In this document: positions 1 to 12,800 of the stretch, piece after piece
Position numbering within the stretch: position 1 is the first letter of the stretch
Layout of the letters: each line of letters starts with the position of its first letter
Assembly (NCBI GenBank): GCA_015143295.1
Contig: CM026571.1
Coordinates: forward strand, 31,648,505 to 31,712,504
Reading direction: 5' to 3'
Source of the DNA: Tetracentron sinense
Lineage: Eukaryota > Streptophyta > Magnoliopsida > Trochodendrales > Trochodendraceae
DNA length: 64,000 bases
Translations under genes and position numbers: made by a program
Notes under the pieces: model-generated
Seen by the model: the letters and a program-made list of their open reading frames with translations, nothing else
Told to the model about the DNA's origin: nothing
The model's database searches: none

Positions 1-603
1 CTCCAATTAAGGAGTTGTGGATTCCTTATTGAGTGTTTACACACTTCTCCAAACATTGTGTACATGACCCAACGTACTCGGAGTTAATCCTGTGTATTGG
101 ACATTACCGATTGGCACATCAAAGCCATATAGACAGATGTTTGAGAAGATGTTAACCTCTCAGGTCTAAGGACAATTTGTCAAATGGATAACCCTAATAC
201 AATCTGACAGTGTATTCCATAGGGTATCCACTAGTGACCCCGTTCAGTATTATGTACTTGTTATATATACTCACATGTTAATCAAGAGTCACCACTCTCT
301 GTGAATGAGATTCATCACACTATCTCATAGAACTACACATGTGCAAGTCATGATGAAGTACGGCGCCCAACCAGTACTCTAGAGGCTTCGAACAATATTA
401 GGTTTACAAGGAACCGGAAAATCATATCTATTCGCAACCTTTGCATGATTTTCCTACAATGTTACCTATGGAACTTTATGTCTTCATCATATGAGACAGT
501 AATTAATATAAATACCCATTATAGTTGGTTGTGTGAATATGATGCTTGTCTAATCAACATAGAAAAGTCTTTTATTGGCTTTCGAGGGCATATATGTCCA
601 ACA
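1..603. repeat. LTR end of an unclassified retrotransposon, cut by the window edge
   Basis: This non-coding sequence ends in TATATGTCCAACA at 603. Just after it, Copia LTR sequence resumes (CCTTAATCATACTGCC), matching the right-hand Copia LTR near 10050. The block is therefore an element inserted into the Copia 3' LTR, and its other end lies left of the window. It is clearly related to about 29930-30566 (shared GACCTCTCAGGT, AAGGAACCGGAAAA and GGCATATATGTC), which also ends in ..AACA. No coding capacity is visible. The superfamily is not determined; a terminal CA and a repeat of at least 600 bp are what is seen. Confidence 0.6.
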
Positions 604-1867
604 CCTTAATCATACTGCCTCCTTCACAGGTGGAGTCCAAACCCTTACAATCTCTCTTATAGGTCGAGATATTACCTTACAAGCTCTCCTTTAGGCCGAG
701 CTGAAAACCTCTCAAGAGCACAACCCTCTCTTGGTATAACTGAAGCAACAACTTCAGTGCAAGAATCTTGGACTCTTGACTACTATCAAATAAATAAGTC
801 TTGGATTGAGAATCCGAAATGAAAGCTCCTTAAATGAGCTGGATAAGAGTGAAATACAAACTCTAATAAAGTCCCTCAAAGGAAATGTGAATTGAATGAG
901 CTCAAGAGAGACTTTTGGGGATTTTCTAAATGTGAGAGTGAGTGAGAATCAATAGCAATGAATAAGGGATCAATAGGAGTTATTGCAGTGATCAAGAGTT
1001 GTATGTAGTTCATAAATGAACTCCTTTTATAGCATTTTATCCAATAGTGCCGTTAGGGTAACATTAAATGATTTTGGGTCCGTTGCAAACTAGCCGTTAT
1101 AAAAAATTTCTGTTTCAGACATGATTTCGTCAACGAAGTGGAGTTCCCACTTGAGTTCGTCGCCGAATTCAAAAGAAAGAATTGGATTCTAAAAAATCCT
1201 ATAATGACTTCGTCGTCGAATTTTAACCCAACCAAAGATTTCGTCGCCGAAATCAAGAGGCAGAACTGAATTGAGAAAATTATGTCATGACTTCGTCGCC
1301 GAATTCAATCTTCACAGAGAATTCATCGATGAATTCAGAGTAAAAATTCTGAATTCAGTCTAGAATCAGACCGAAGGGATGTGATTGATTTCCTAGGTCA
1401 ATTAGCTATACTCTTATCATAATTTTATGATTAATTAGAGCTTTAGAGTGATCTTCAAAAAGTGTCCTAGGCTCTTATGGTCAATCTATGATTCTTGAGC
1501 TTTTCAACTTACCATTCTTTTGAGGACTTTTTACATAAGTCCTATACATTCTCAGAATAACAAGTAAATACATTCAGAATGATGAGAGATGATCTTGGCT
1601 TGACTTGGGTCTTGTGATTTTGCCTTTTGTCTTCAATGGTCCTGACTTGGACTAAGGTCTTATCTTGAATCTTCATCTTGTATTCAGTGAGTTGAACTTC
1701 CTCTTGGGTAATTTCCATCCTTTTTCATGATTGGAGTGCTATCAACTTATGTGATCTGAAATGTTCACGCACTTAAACGGGTTTAGTAGTACCAAATATT
1801 TCATTATATTATTATGTTATTATCAAAATTATTAAGGGTACTTATGGTTGTAACCCTGAGGCTAATA
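604..1867 (-). repeat. Copia 3' LTR (outer part missing in window)
   Basis: It matches 10048-11160 plus 13621-13772 of the 5' LTR. Its first 240 bp (equivalent to 9810-10050) are absent here because another element was inserted at 603/604. On the minus strand the TATA-like CTATAAAAGG lies at 1023-1032. A cluster of TTCGTCGCCGAA-type motifs lies upstream of it at about 1125-1335. A purine tract (minus strand AAAAAGGGAGAGAT) abuts the LTR at 1868-1882, as expected for the 3' LTR of a minus-strand element. Confidence 0.8.
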
Positions 1868-2420
1868 ATCTCTCCCTTTTTGATGATGACATAACAATGT
1901 AATGAAATTGGGTTAAGCTCCCCCTCACAACATGTTTTTCATAAAATCTTTGAGATAAGCTCCCCCTAAATATATGCATTAAAAAAATAATCACAGTTGT
2001 TATTTAGATACATATTTATGATCAGTTAAAGGATATATCACCCTGGTTATGCACCAAGAAAAGTTCCACAAAGATAAGTTTCAATTTTAATTTCTATTCA
2101 CAACATATTGGATCAAGATAAGAAAAGAATTGCATAAGCGAAAGACATATTATGTGTGTACTGCCAAAGAAGCAAAAAAAATCATATTTCAAATAGTTCC
2201 AATGTAATTTCATTTATCAATCATCAAATTTTCATTACATATCATGTTTCTCCCCCTATGTCAACATCAAAAAAATGAAAAATAGTTATAGCCCATCTGC
2301 TTTCTGCTTTCTGCTTTCTGCTTTCTGCTTTTTGATGAGGTCTGCAACCTTTGTGAGGACATCTTCTGATTGCTCAGCTGGATCGGAGTCATCATGGGAG
2401 TCTGAGGAAGAGGAGGTGGT
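1868..2420. other. Copia 3' untranslated internal region
   Basis: Non-coding stretch between the extra reading frames and the 3' LTR. It begins with the polypurine tract on the minus strand. At 2297-2335 there is a short tandem repeat of TTTCTGC (about five copies). Nothing else was recognised. Confidence 0.6.
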
Positions 2421-4420
2421 ATCTTAGTCTAAAGGAAGGGAGATGATAGGGGAGTCAGTAGCTTGACCCCTTTTGGAAGGGGTTACCTTCATTGGTCTCT
2501 TGCCTTTGGAAGAAGAGGGAGCTTGAGAGGGAGGCTGAGAAGGAGTGGCTCCACTAGCCAGACTAACCAGAAAATTATTCATTTTCTTCAACTCATCAGT
2601 GGCCCGCAAAGTAATTGAGATAGCTATGGAGTCATGCTCTGCCGTATCCAAAAGAAGCTTGCCTTGAGTCTTCAACTGAAGAGCTGACGATTCTACAATT
2701 CCTTGGATTGTCTTTGTGACCTTCTTCATTCGGATACTTTCTTTGGATTGTTCTGCCCCCAATCTATGAAGAAAGGAAGACACAGAGTCAACTCTATCTT
2801 TGGTGACTGAGGCATCCATGTTAACTGTCCCTAAGACAGTGTAGGTGGCATCTGCACACTCTCTAAGATCATTATGAACCATGGCAAGAGAAGACTGGAC
2901 TACTTTGGGGATTTTGCTCATCTCAGACTCAAGAGCTGCAAATCAGGAGAGAGTAGAGGAATGGAGATTCTGAAGATTTTCCCTTGATTCGATTTGAATG
3001 GCAGTTAGATTCTCCCTTGTCTCTGCCATGAAGGAGAGTAGGGATGCTCTTATTTCCTCTTTAAAAGCCTGCTGGCTCATCCTCATTTCCAACTGAAACT
3101 GCTCCAAGCTGGAAAACATGGAGGCAATCTGCCCTGCCATGATGCTCAGCTGCTCATCTGAAGCTGCTGGCCTGCTGGGCATCTCATAGAACTGACCAGG
3201 GTCCTCAAAGTGAGGAGACACCTGTCTATGAGAACTCTCTGGAATCTTTCCAGCATCCACGAAATCAGACCAGTCAGGCATCTCATTTCTGGGGTGCTGC
3301 TCACCCTGAAGCTCATCTGCAGGATCCTCTACTGGTACTGGCTGCTGCTCAGCCTGGGGTTCCACCTCTAGCACTGATTCTGGCTGCTGCTCAGCCTGAA
3401 GTTCTGTTATGGGTGTAGATGAAGAGGGAGCAGAAGTAGGCATGGAAGAAGTAGGAATAAGAGCTGGAGTGCTAGAAGGAAGTGAGGAGGACTGAGAGGC
3501 AGAGGGTTTGGGGGTCCAAACCTTCTGGGAGTCATTCCAAATATAGCCTATTCTTTGAATGGTTGCTTTGCTATAGATGAAGGAATCATCAGAGGTGACA
3601 ATATCTATTTGAGATGCTAAGGGAACATTGAAGTGTTTAAAGATTTTAGTCCGAGCCTGACCAAAAGGGAGACACCCTGATTTTCTCTTGAATGCATCAT
3701 CCATACAATGGACAATGATGTAGGAGAGATCAATGGGTGTGGTGGTTAAGATGCACCACATAAGGAATACATCGAAGTAGGTGAGATACTCCCTACCACC
3801 AGCCCTGGGAACTAGGTTATAGGTGATTATGTGGTGAATGAGTCTAGCAGTGAGGGTAAGATCTTTAACCTTAGGTTGAAAAGGAGAGGTGAAATCTTGG
3901 TTTATGCACATCATTTTAAGTGGTTCAACCACATCAAATCCTTCATGACTGGTCCACTGACCATTCACAAAAGTTTGAAGGGTACACTGAGGGATTTTCA
4001 AAATTGAGTGCAATTGATTTACATGAAAGAAAATGTTTTTACCTAAGATAAACGAGGTAATAAGTGATTCAGATTGATTGAAATGGAAGTGAGTATAGAA
4101 GAGTTTGACTAACTCAGGAAACATAGGTTCGTTGGATTCAAGAAACTTATCCCATTTTAGGGCAGAAAAAAGAGTTCTTATGGGTTCGAGCCCATAGGCA
4201 TCAAAACTAATGAAATTAACAACTTTACCATACAGAGGGGAACGAGATAGGAATTTCTCCTTGAATAATTTCTCAAACTTTCCTTCCTTGAACTTTACCA
4301 GGACTGGAGTTGAACTTGAGGCCGGTTGTTTTCCTTTATCATTCTTGATTTATTCTTTAGTGGCTCCACAAATGCATTCTTCATTCTAGGAGGCATTTTC
4401 TGAGAGATTTGGAAAGATTT
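2420..4420 (-). pseudogene. Extra reading frames downstream of Copia pol (env-like/aORF)
   Basis: Two long minus-strand frames follow RNase H. The upstream one begins near 4400 with residues MPPR and has a folded-looking N-terminal region. It then has a long low-complexity stretch rich in Ser, Pro, Gln and Glu (repeats of the type QAEQQPE), then a probable coiled coil rich in Met, Gln and Glu. The second frame (about 2424-2921) is helical and ends in a basic, Pro/Ser-rich tail. SIRE-type Copia elements commonly carry such a frame, often called envelope-like, although its function in plants is unproven. No convincing signal peptide or membrane anchor was seen, so the env label is weak. Part of the fossil element; broken. 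Confidence 0.6.
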
Positions 4421-4489
4421 GCTAGATCTTAGAACAAAGAAGAGTGCAAGAGCAATGGAATAGGGACTTTGGAGGGAAAGATTAGGTTT

Positions 4490-4790
4490 GAAAATTTTGG
4501 ATTTTGGGGGTTACTATATATACACACGACTCAATTCGTCGCCGAAATGGGTTTTGTCCCTGAATTCGTCGTCGAAATGGAGTTAGGAGCCCTAATGAGT
4601 TTAATTTCGGATTGACTTCATTGACGAAATGGATAACTCATCCATGTTCGTCGCCAAAATGGGTACAGAAAACATTCTGTTTTCTATATTTCCCAAAAAT
4701 TCGTCGTCAAAATCACATTTTAGATTGAATTCGTCGCCGAATTCAGTTCTGAATATGAAGGATTGATATCTCTTAAGTTTTTCACCCATT
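4490..4790 (-). repeat. Cluster of TTCGTCGCCGAA motifs inside the Copia element
   Basis: Six versions of a near-palindromic 12-14 bp motif (consensus TTCGTCGCCGAA) lie between about 4530 and 4745, between RNase H and the extra frames. The same motif is clustered in both LTRs (about 1125-1335 and 10569-10790). An internal copy of the LTR motif array could mark a second promoter for the downstream frames; this is inference. Confidence 0.6.
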
Positions 4791-5009
4791 TCCCTTTAAG
4801 TCAAAGATTCATTAAGACATCTAAAATTATCATAATGTATTTAAATCAATCTATTAAACAATCAAGCAAGTTATAGGTAGATCAAATCAAAGATTTCAAT
4901 TTTTTATTACTTTTGATCTTGATTAAGTTAGGACATTCAGACTAGTCATTCCTAATTCTCTTCTCAAAGTACTGAACCTATTAGATTGTAGAGGTTTGGT
5001 AAAGATATC

Positions 5010-8000
5010 AGCAAGCTAATTAATAGTATCAACAAATTCCAAGATAACATTTCCATTTTGCACATAATCTCTAATAAAATGATATCTTATTTCTATGTGT
5101 TTAGTTCTTGAGTGTTGAATGAGATTCTTAGTCATGCAAATTGTACTTGTATTATCACACTTAATAGGAATTTTAGTATAGATAAGTTTAAAATCTTCTA
5201 GCTGTTGTTTCATGTAGAGAGTTTGAGCGCAACAAAGTCCAGCTACCATATACTCAGCCTCAGCTGTGGATAAGGCCACTCAATTTTGTTTCTTACTAAA
5301 CCATGAAACAAGAGAATATCCTAAAAAGTGACAAGTTCCACTAGTGATTTTTCTATCTACTTTTCATCCAGCAAAGTCTACATCTGAATAACTTATTAGA
5401 TCTAAGTATTTGTCTTTTGGATACCATAAGCCTAAATCAATTGTTCCAAGTAAGTATCTAAAAATTCTTTTTACAGCAGTTAAGTGAGATTCTTTTGGAC
5501 AGGATTTGAATCTTGCACAAATGCAAACAGTGAACATAATGTCAGGTCTACTTGCAGTGAGGTACAAAAGGCTTCCAATCATGCCTCTATAGAGTTTTTC
5601 ATCAATACTTTTTCCTTTTTCATCCTTATCAAGTTTGGTTGATGGGCTCATAGGAGTATCCATTATTTTAATGTTTTCCATTCCAAACTTTTTAAGTAGT
5701 TCTTTAGCATATTTAGCTTGATTAACGAAAGTTCCTTGTTTGGTTTGTTTGATTTGAAGACCTAAGAAAAATGTTAATTCACCCATCATGCTCATTTCAA
5801 ACTCTTTTTGCATTGTTTTAGCAAACATTCTACAGAGAGATTCATTTGTTGATCCAAATATGATGTCATCTACATAGATTTGAATTATTAGTATATCATC
5901 ATTTTTGGTCATTATGAATAAAGTTGTGTCAATTTTACCTCTTGTGAATCCGTTTTCAATTAAGAAGCTATTTAATCTATCATACCAAGCTCTTGGAGCT
6001 TGCTTTAATCCATATAAAGCTTTAGTTAACTTAAATACAGAATTAGGAAATTTATGATTTTCAAAATAAAGTGGTTGATTTACATAAACTTCCTCATTGA
6101 TATACCCATTTAGAAATGCACTTTTTACATCTATTTGATATAGTTTAAATGCTTTATGACTAGCAAATGCATGTAACATTCTTATAGCTTCGAGTCTAGT
6201 AACCACGGCAAATGTTTCATCATAGTCTATCCCCTCTTCTTGGTTGTAACCTTGAGCTACTAATCTTGCTTTGTTTTTAACTACATTCTCATTTTCATCA
6301 TTTTTATTTCTGAAGACCCATTTTGTTCTAATAATAGATTTGTCATTTGGTCAGGTACTAGATCCCAAACTTGATTTCTATCAAATTGATTTAACTCTTC
6401 TTGCATAGCAATGCCTCACGATTCATCTTCAATAGCTTCTAAGACATTTTTAGGTTCAATTTGACTTAGGAAAGCAAGGTTCATTAGATTTCTTCTTGTT
6501 CTAACCCCCTGTTCCATATTACCAAGTATTAGATCCTTAGGGTGATCTTTTATTAATTTCTAAGCTTTAGGAAGTTGATAGGATTCTTCATTTTTAATTT
6601 TTTCTTCATTATCTATTTCAATGGAATTGTTACTTGATTTTTCTTTTTCTTGATCATTTTTATTTTCTTTGTTGATTTCTAAATTAGATATTGCTTTTGG
6701 AAGATTATCAATTTCATCATCCATATCAGTATTGATTTTGTTAAAACGATTTGATTTATCAAAAACTACATGAATTGATGCTTCAACAATTAATGATTTC
6801 TTATTAAACACTCTATAAGCTTTGCTATTAGTAGAGTATCCTAAGAAGATTCCTTCCAAGGATTTAGCATCAAATTTCTTAAGATGTTGTTTATCATTAA
6901 GTATGAAGCATTTACATCCAAACACCTTAAAATAACTTATATTAGGAATTCTTCCATTCCAAAGCTCATAGGGAGTTTTATTTAGTTTGTTTCTTATAAC
7001 AACTCTATTAATTACATAGCATGAAGTGTTAATGGCTTCAGCCTAAAAATAATTTGGTAATTTATTTTCATTAAGCATTGTTCTAGCCATTTCTTGAAGA
7101 GATCTATTCTTTCTTTCTACTACACCATTTTGTTGTGGAGTTCTAGGTGCTGAAAAATTATGATTAAAACCATTTTCATCACAAAATGATTCAAGTTCTT
7201 TATTTTTAAATTCTCCTCCTCTATCACTTCTTATGTTGTTAATAGAATAACTTTTTTCATTTTAAACTCTTTTACAAAAAATTTTAAATAGAGAAGGTGC
7301 TTCATTTTTATGAGAAAGAAATAGTACCCATGAGTATCTTGAAAAATCATCCACAATAACAAAAGCATAAGTTTTTCCAGCTAGGCTAGCTACTTCATTT
7401 GAACCAAAAAGATTCATATGCAAAAGTTCTAAGGGCCTAGTGGTAGAAATCATTTTCTTGGGTTGAAATGAAGATTTTATTTGTTTTCCAAGTTGGCAAG
7501 CATCACAGATTTTATCTTTGAGAAATTTAGTTTTAGTTTATCCTTTAACTAATTCATTTTTAGAGAGTTTAGACAAAAGATCCATACTAGCATGTCCTAG
7601 TCTCCGATGTCATAGCAAACTTGCTTCATCTACAGCAAAAAAGCATAACATATTTTGAGATTTCAGTACATCAAATTCTAAGGTATAAACATTTTCATTC
7701 CTATGTGCTACAAACAAAGTATTTAGATTATCTTTATCATTAATCATGCAAATATTTGATTTAAATGAGACATTTAATCCCTTGTCACATTGTTGGCTAA
7801 TACTGATGAGATTATGTTTGAGACCATCAACAAGTAGTACATTTACAATAAAAACAGATTTATTCTTACAAATGTTACCTATGCCGATGATCTTCCCTTT
7901 AGCATTGTCTCCAAATGTCACATGACCGCCATCCTTTGGAGTAATTGATGCAAATAGATCCTTGTTCCCGGTCATATGTCTTGAGCATCCACTGTCCAAG
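5010..8000 (-). pseudogene. Copia pol remnant: protease, integrase, RT, RNase H
   Basis: Domains in element order: a protease with the DSGCSRHMTG motif (about 7610-8000); integrase core fragments (about 6560-7450) with LLHMNLFG and FVDDFSRYSW-like stretches; reverse transcriptase (about 5364-6206) with [21 protein letters not shown] and the catalytic YVDDIIFGS; and RNase H (about 5016-5279) with the LSTAEAEYM signature. These motifs are diagnostic of Ty1/Copia, and the wording of the RT is closest to SIRE-type elements. As a unit it would cut the polyprotein, copy RNA to DNA and integrate. It is a fossil with several breaks and is not expected to be active. Confidence 0.85.
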
Positions 8001-8309
8001 AACCATGTTGTCTTGGAAGTTCTTGATTTAAGGCATACCTACACATTCAATTCAAGAAACTCCAAGATACTTTCCCCCCGATACCCAAACAGTTTTGGAT
8101 GGTACCCAAAGTGATTTAGGTTTTGGTTTAGGAGGATTAGTTCCCTTGGGAACTCATATCATTCTTGGTCCTTTATGGTTAGTTTTTAAGATAGAAGGTG
8201 TTCCTTTTGGAACCCAAACTTTTCTAATAATCTTACCATTATAGAATGCAGTAGATGGTGGAGTTAGATTACTACTTTCTTTTGTAAAGAAGTTTTGATA
8301 CTCTTTTTA

Positions 8310-9755
8310 TTTTCAAAGAGTATTATAACCTAGTCCAGCTTTGTTAAAAACACATCTTTGTTGTCCTAGAAGTCTCTCTAGATTCTTTTGACCATTTGTG
8401 AATGTGAAGACAATATTGGTTAAGTCCTTGACTTTAGCATTTAGCTTATCACATTCACAAGGTGAGTTATGAGGAACATTTTGAATATCATTAAGTTTCT
8501 GACTTAATTCCTCATTTTCAAGAGCCAACACACTCTTTTCTTTTTGCAAAGTCTCACATGGTTGTGTAAGAGTGTGGATTTCATTTTTAAGAGATTTATT
8601 GAATTTAGTTATTCTGCTAAATTCAGTATAGAGTTCATCAAATGCTTCTCTTATTTCATCATATGAGAGAGAATCATTTGGGGAAGAAGTTACCTCATCC
8701 TCATGTGTCATGAGGCACAGATTTGCCATTTCTTCATCACTTGAATCTTCCAACTTGCTTCCCTCTGAGTCATCCCAAGTTGTCATCATAGCCTTTTTCT
8801 TGTGCTTTTGGCTCTTCTTGAGTTGAGGGTAGTCAATCCTTATGTGGCCTGGCTTCTTGCATTCATAACACATGAGAGGTTCCTTCTTGCTAGCTTCAGC
8901 TTTGTTCACTTCTTTTGAGAACTTCTTCTTGTATGGTTAAAGTTTTTCTTATGCTTGAGGAAACTTTTGAACCTTCTTGCCATCAAGGCTATATCTTCAT
9001 CATCACTGCTGGTTTCCTCATCACTGATTTCAACTTGAGTAGACTTGAGGGCCAGCCCTTTCTTGGTTCTAGATTCATCAGGCATTTGATCCTTCATTAT
9101 GACTTCATGAGTCATAAGAGATCCCAACAACTCATCCATAGGCAGTTTGGTGAGGTCCTTAGCTTCTTGGATTGCTGTTACTTTTGGAGTTCATTCCTTA
9201 GGCAATGATCTTAAAATCTTTCCCACATTTTCTGCATTAGAATATACTTTACCCAGAGATTTAAGACCATTTAAAATATTAGTAAATCTGGTGAACATAT
9301 CACCGATAGATTCTTCTTTTTCTATTTTGAATAATTCATACTTGTGAACAAGCATGCTAATCTTTTCTTCTTTAACCTGATTAGTCCCTTCATAGGTGCC
9401 TTTCAGTTTATCCCATATTTCTTTAGCAGAGTCACATCCAGAAACTCTGTTAAATTCTTTGGGACTTAATGGCACAATAGAGGTTTCTAATAGCTTTAGC
9501 ATTGATTTGAATAAGCTTAATGTCAGCTTCATTCCATTCTTCCTCTACCTTAGGAATTCTGACATCGTCCACAGTTTTTATGGGAAGATGAGGGCCACTG
9601 ACTATTACTCTCCAACACTCATAATCTAGAGCTTGAATGTAATGCATCATCCTAGTTTTCCAATAATGATAATTTTCTCCATTAAACAGTGGTGGTCTAG
9701 TGGTGGACTGTCCTTCTCCTAGGCTTGTTGCAAAAACATTGTTTGCCATAATCAA
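8310..9755 (-). pseudogene. Copia gag remnant with zinc knuckle
   Basis: The start region encodes MANNVFATSLGEG followed by RPPLFNGENYHYWKTRM, the hallmark of SIRE-type Copia gag. A central part has a helical UBN2-like capsid region, and a CYECKKPGHIRIDYPQ zinc-knuckle-type segment lies near 8820-8870. This is followed by an acidic, coiled-coil-rich region. The gag start lies about 45 bp past the primer binding site, as expected. Broken; a few breaks. Confidence 0.8.
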
Positions 9756-9794
9756 ATCGATTACTCAGATTGTTTAGATCTATTTAGAGTATTA

Positions 9795-9809
9795 GGCTCT
9801 GATACCAAT
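9795..9809 (-). other. Primer binding site of the Copia element
   Basis: Minus strand TTGGTATCAGAGCC directly follows the LTR end (..CCAACA). It is complementary to the 3' end of initiator tRNA-Met, the usual plant Copia primer. It fixes the element's orientation and the inner edge of the 5' LTR at 9810. Confidence 0.85.
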
Positions 9810-12800
9810 TGTTGGCCAGGAAATGACCCTAAAGGGGGGTGAATAGGGTCTAAGGCAGATTTTAAAACAAAAATATTAACTACAAGCTCAATGAGTGGAA
9901 TAAAGAAAGATATGCAACAAGCTAAAACAATAGAATATTAAAAGAATGAGAAAAGAGATAAGGAGAGGGCAAACTCAAGATTTGTTCTCGAGGTTCAGCA
10001 AACCAGCCTACTCCCCGCCTCAGCTTCCAGCTAGAGGATTCACCACGATTCCTTAATCGTACAGCCTCCTTCACAGGTAGAGTCCAAACCCTCACAATCT
10101 CTCTTATAGGTCAAGATATTACCTTACAAGCTCTCCTTTAGGCCGAGTTGAAAACCTCTCAAGAGCACAACCCTCTCTTGGTATAACTGAAACAACAACT
10201 TCAGCGCAAGAATCTTGGACTCTTGACTACTCTCAAATAAATAAGTCTTGGATTGAGAATCCGAAATGAAAGCTCCTTAAATGAGCTGGATAAGAGTGAA
10301 ATACAAACTCTAATAAAGTCTCTCAAAGGAAATGTGAATTGAATGAGCTCAAGAGAGATTTTTAGGGATTTTCTAAATGTGAGAGTGAGTGAGAATCAAT
10401 AGCAATGAATGAGGGATCAATAGGAGTTATTGCAGTGATCACGAGTTGTACGTAGTTCATAAATGAACTCCTTTTATAGCATTTTATCCAATAGTGCCGT
10501 TAAGGTAACATTAAATGCTTTTGGGTCCATTGCAAACTAGCCGTTATAAAAATTTTCTATTTCAGACATGATTTCGTCGATGAAGTGGAGTTCCCACTTG
10601 AGATCGTCGCCGAATTCAAAAGAAAGAATTGGATTCTAAAAATCGTGTAATGACTTCGTCGTCAAATTTTAACCCAACCAAAGATTTCGTCGTTGAAATC
10701 AAGAGGCAGAACTGAATTGAGAAAATTCTGTCATGACTTCATCGCCGAATTCAATCTTCCCAGAGAATTCGTCGACAAATTCAGAGTAAAATTCTGAATT
10801 CACTCTAAAATCAGACTGAAGGGATGTGATTGATTTCCTAGGTCAATTAGCTATACTCTTATCATAATATTATAATTAATTAGAGCTTTAGGGTGATCTT
10901 CAAAAAGTGTCCTAAGCTCCTATGGTCAATCTATGATTCTTGAGCTTTTCAACTTACCATTCTTTTGAGGACTTTTTACATAAGTCCTATACATTCTCAG
11001 AATAACAAGTAAATACATTTAGAATGATGAGAGATGATCTTGGCTTGACTTGGGTCTTGTGATTTTGCCTTTTGTCTTCAATGGTCCTGACTTGGACTAA
11101 GGTCTTATCTTGAATCTTCATCTTGTATTCAGTGAGTTGAACTTCCTCTTGGGTAATTTCTGTAGAGACCCGAATCTTTTTTTTATGTTTTTATTGCATT
11201 GCATTAGGGGTATTATAGTCCTTGTGATGTTTTAATGTATATTGTATTGTACATCTAATGGGTGTAGTGTGGTTAAGGTTTAACCAAACTTCTAGTTCAG
11301 AAATGTCATATCACACTCTAAACTTTAAGAAGCTCTAGTTTTGGCACCGTTTATTGGAATTGAGTGACTCTTGAACCATTCGAAAGGTATTGGAACCCTC
11401 TTCGAGCTTCATGTTTAATGTTTTTACATATTTTTGGTCTAACCTAAGTCAAAAATGGGTTTTTCGAGGTTTTGTCTGATGGAATTGCAGATCAGTCAAC
11501 TTTGGGGAGTTTTTGGCCTATAAATAAAGTAGAATTTAGAAATTCTAAAATGCTAAAAATGTTCGTTTTTGAAAGACGAATCCAACGCAAGTTGAATCGT
11601 CGAAATCCGAAGAACGAGTCAAAAGTTATGGCCAAAACAGTATGATGGGTCAGGAATCTGCAGAGCACCGATCGCTCGGTCAAAAGTAGCAATCAATCGG
11701 TCCAAAACCGATCAATTGGTAGATATCGACTGGTCCAAAATTTTGTATGGGGAAATTTTCTAGAGATCGCGTTTTTGACCGATCGCACGGTCATAAACAC
11801 CGATCGATCGGTAGGCGACCGATCGCTCGGTCATAACCACCGATCGATCGGTCTTTCGTGTTTTTGATAGAATTTTAGTAAGGACTTTTAGGTCTTTTCG
11901 TTCTCAACCCTTGGGCTATAAATAGGGGGTCCTACTCGAGATATTAAAATACTCTACCTATATCTAACCTAATTTGGCAAAAAGGGGGAGAAAACCTAGG
12001 GTTTTGAGAGAGGGGTTACTTGGAGAAGAAGGAGATTGCTAGAAGATTAAGAGGAAAGCTTAGAGATCGTCCTCAAAGCTTCTCCAAATCACCTCGGGAG
12101 CGTTTTGAATCCAAGGGAAGGATTCCTAAGGTCGATAAACTCCCTAACTCAACTCTATTAATGATGTTTGATGAATTTTAGTTTAATATGAATGATAGAA
12201 ATGATAATTTGATTTGTTTTCCCTAATTATGTATGGATTAAGCTTGCTAGAGATGAAAATGGATTTATACTATGAATGGATTGAACGGAGGAAGGAAAAT
12301 ACTATGGAGGATTGGGATGAATGTATGGATATGGAGTATGTTTGGGTTGTGTGGATGGATGATGGTGTGATGGAATGTTAAGAATGGGAAAGGGCAAAGT
12401 ATCCATAATTAACGCACTCTAGATGTTTGTTGAAATGTCTAAGAATGATAAATATTAGTATGATGCTTTTGATTATCAAGAAATTAAGTTAAATGAATAT
12501 TGTGTTGTTATGATAAATTATGCTCTACTAACTTGTATGGTGATCGGTATTCGGGTAGGCCAAACCTTAGAGGAAAATCCTCCACGTTGGGAATTCTCTA
12601 ACTAGGGAGATGTAACCTAGCGGAGTTTCCTAACGGAAGATTGAAATCTAAGGGATGACTCATTTGAATTCCAATCACGACACGCAAGCACACGTGCACT
12701 TGCATGGTAAGTATTCAAGTCTCATGAGTTCACTTGTCTCACAAGCATGCATGCATTGGATAGGAATATGTCACGAATTATGCCATGAAAGAATGATCCC

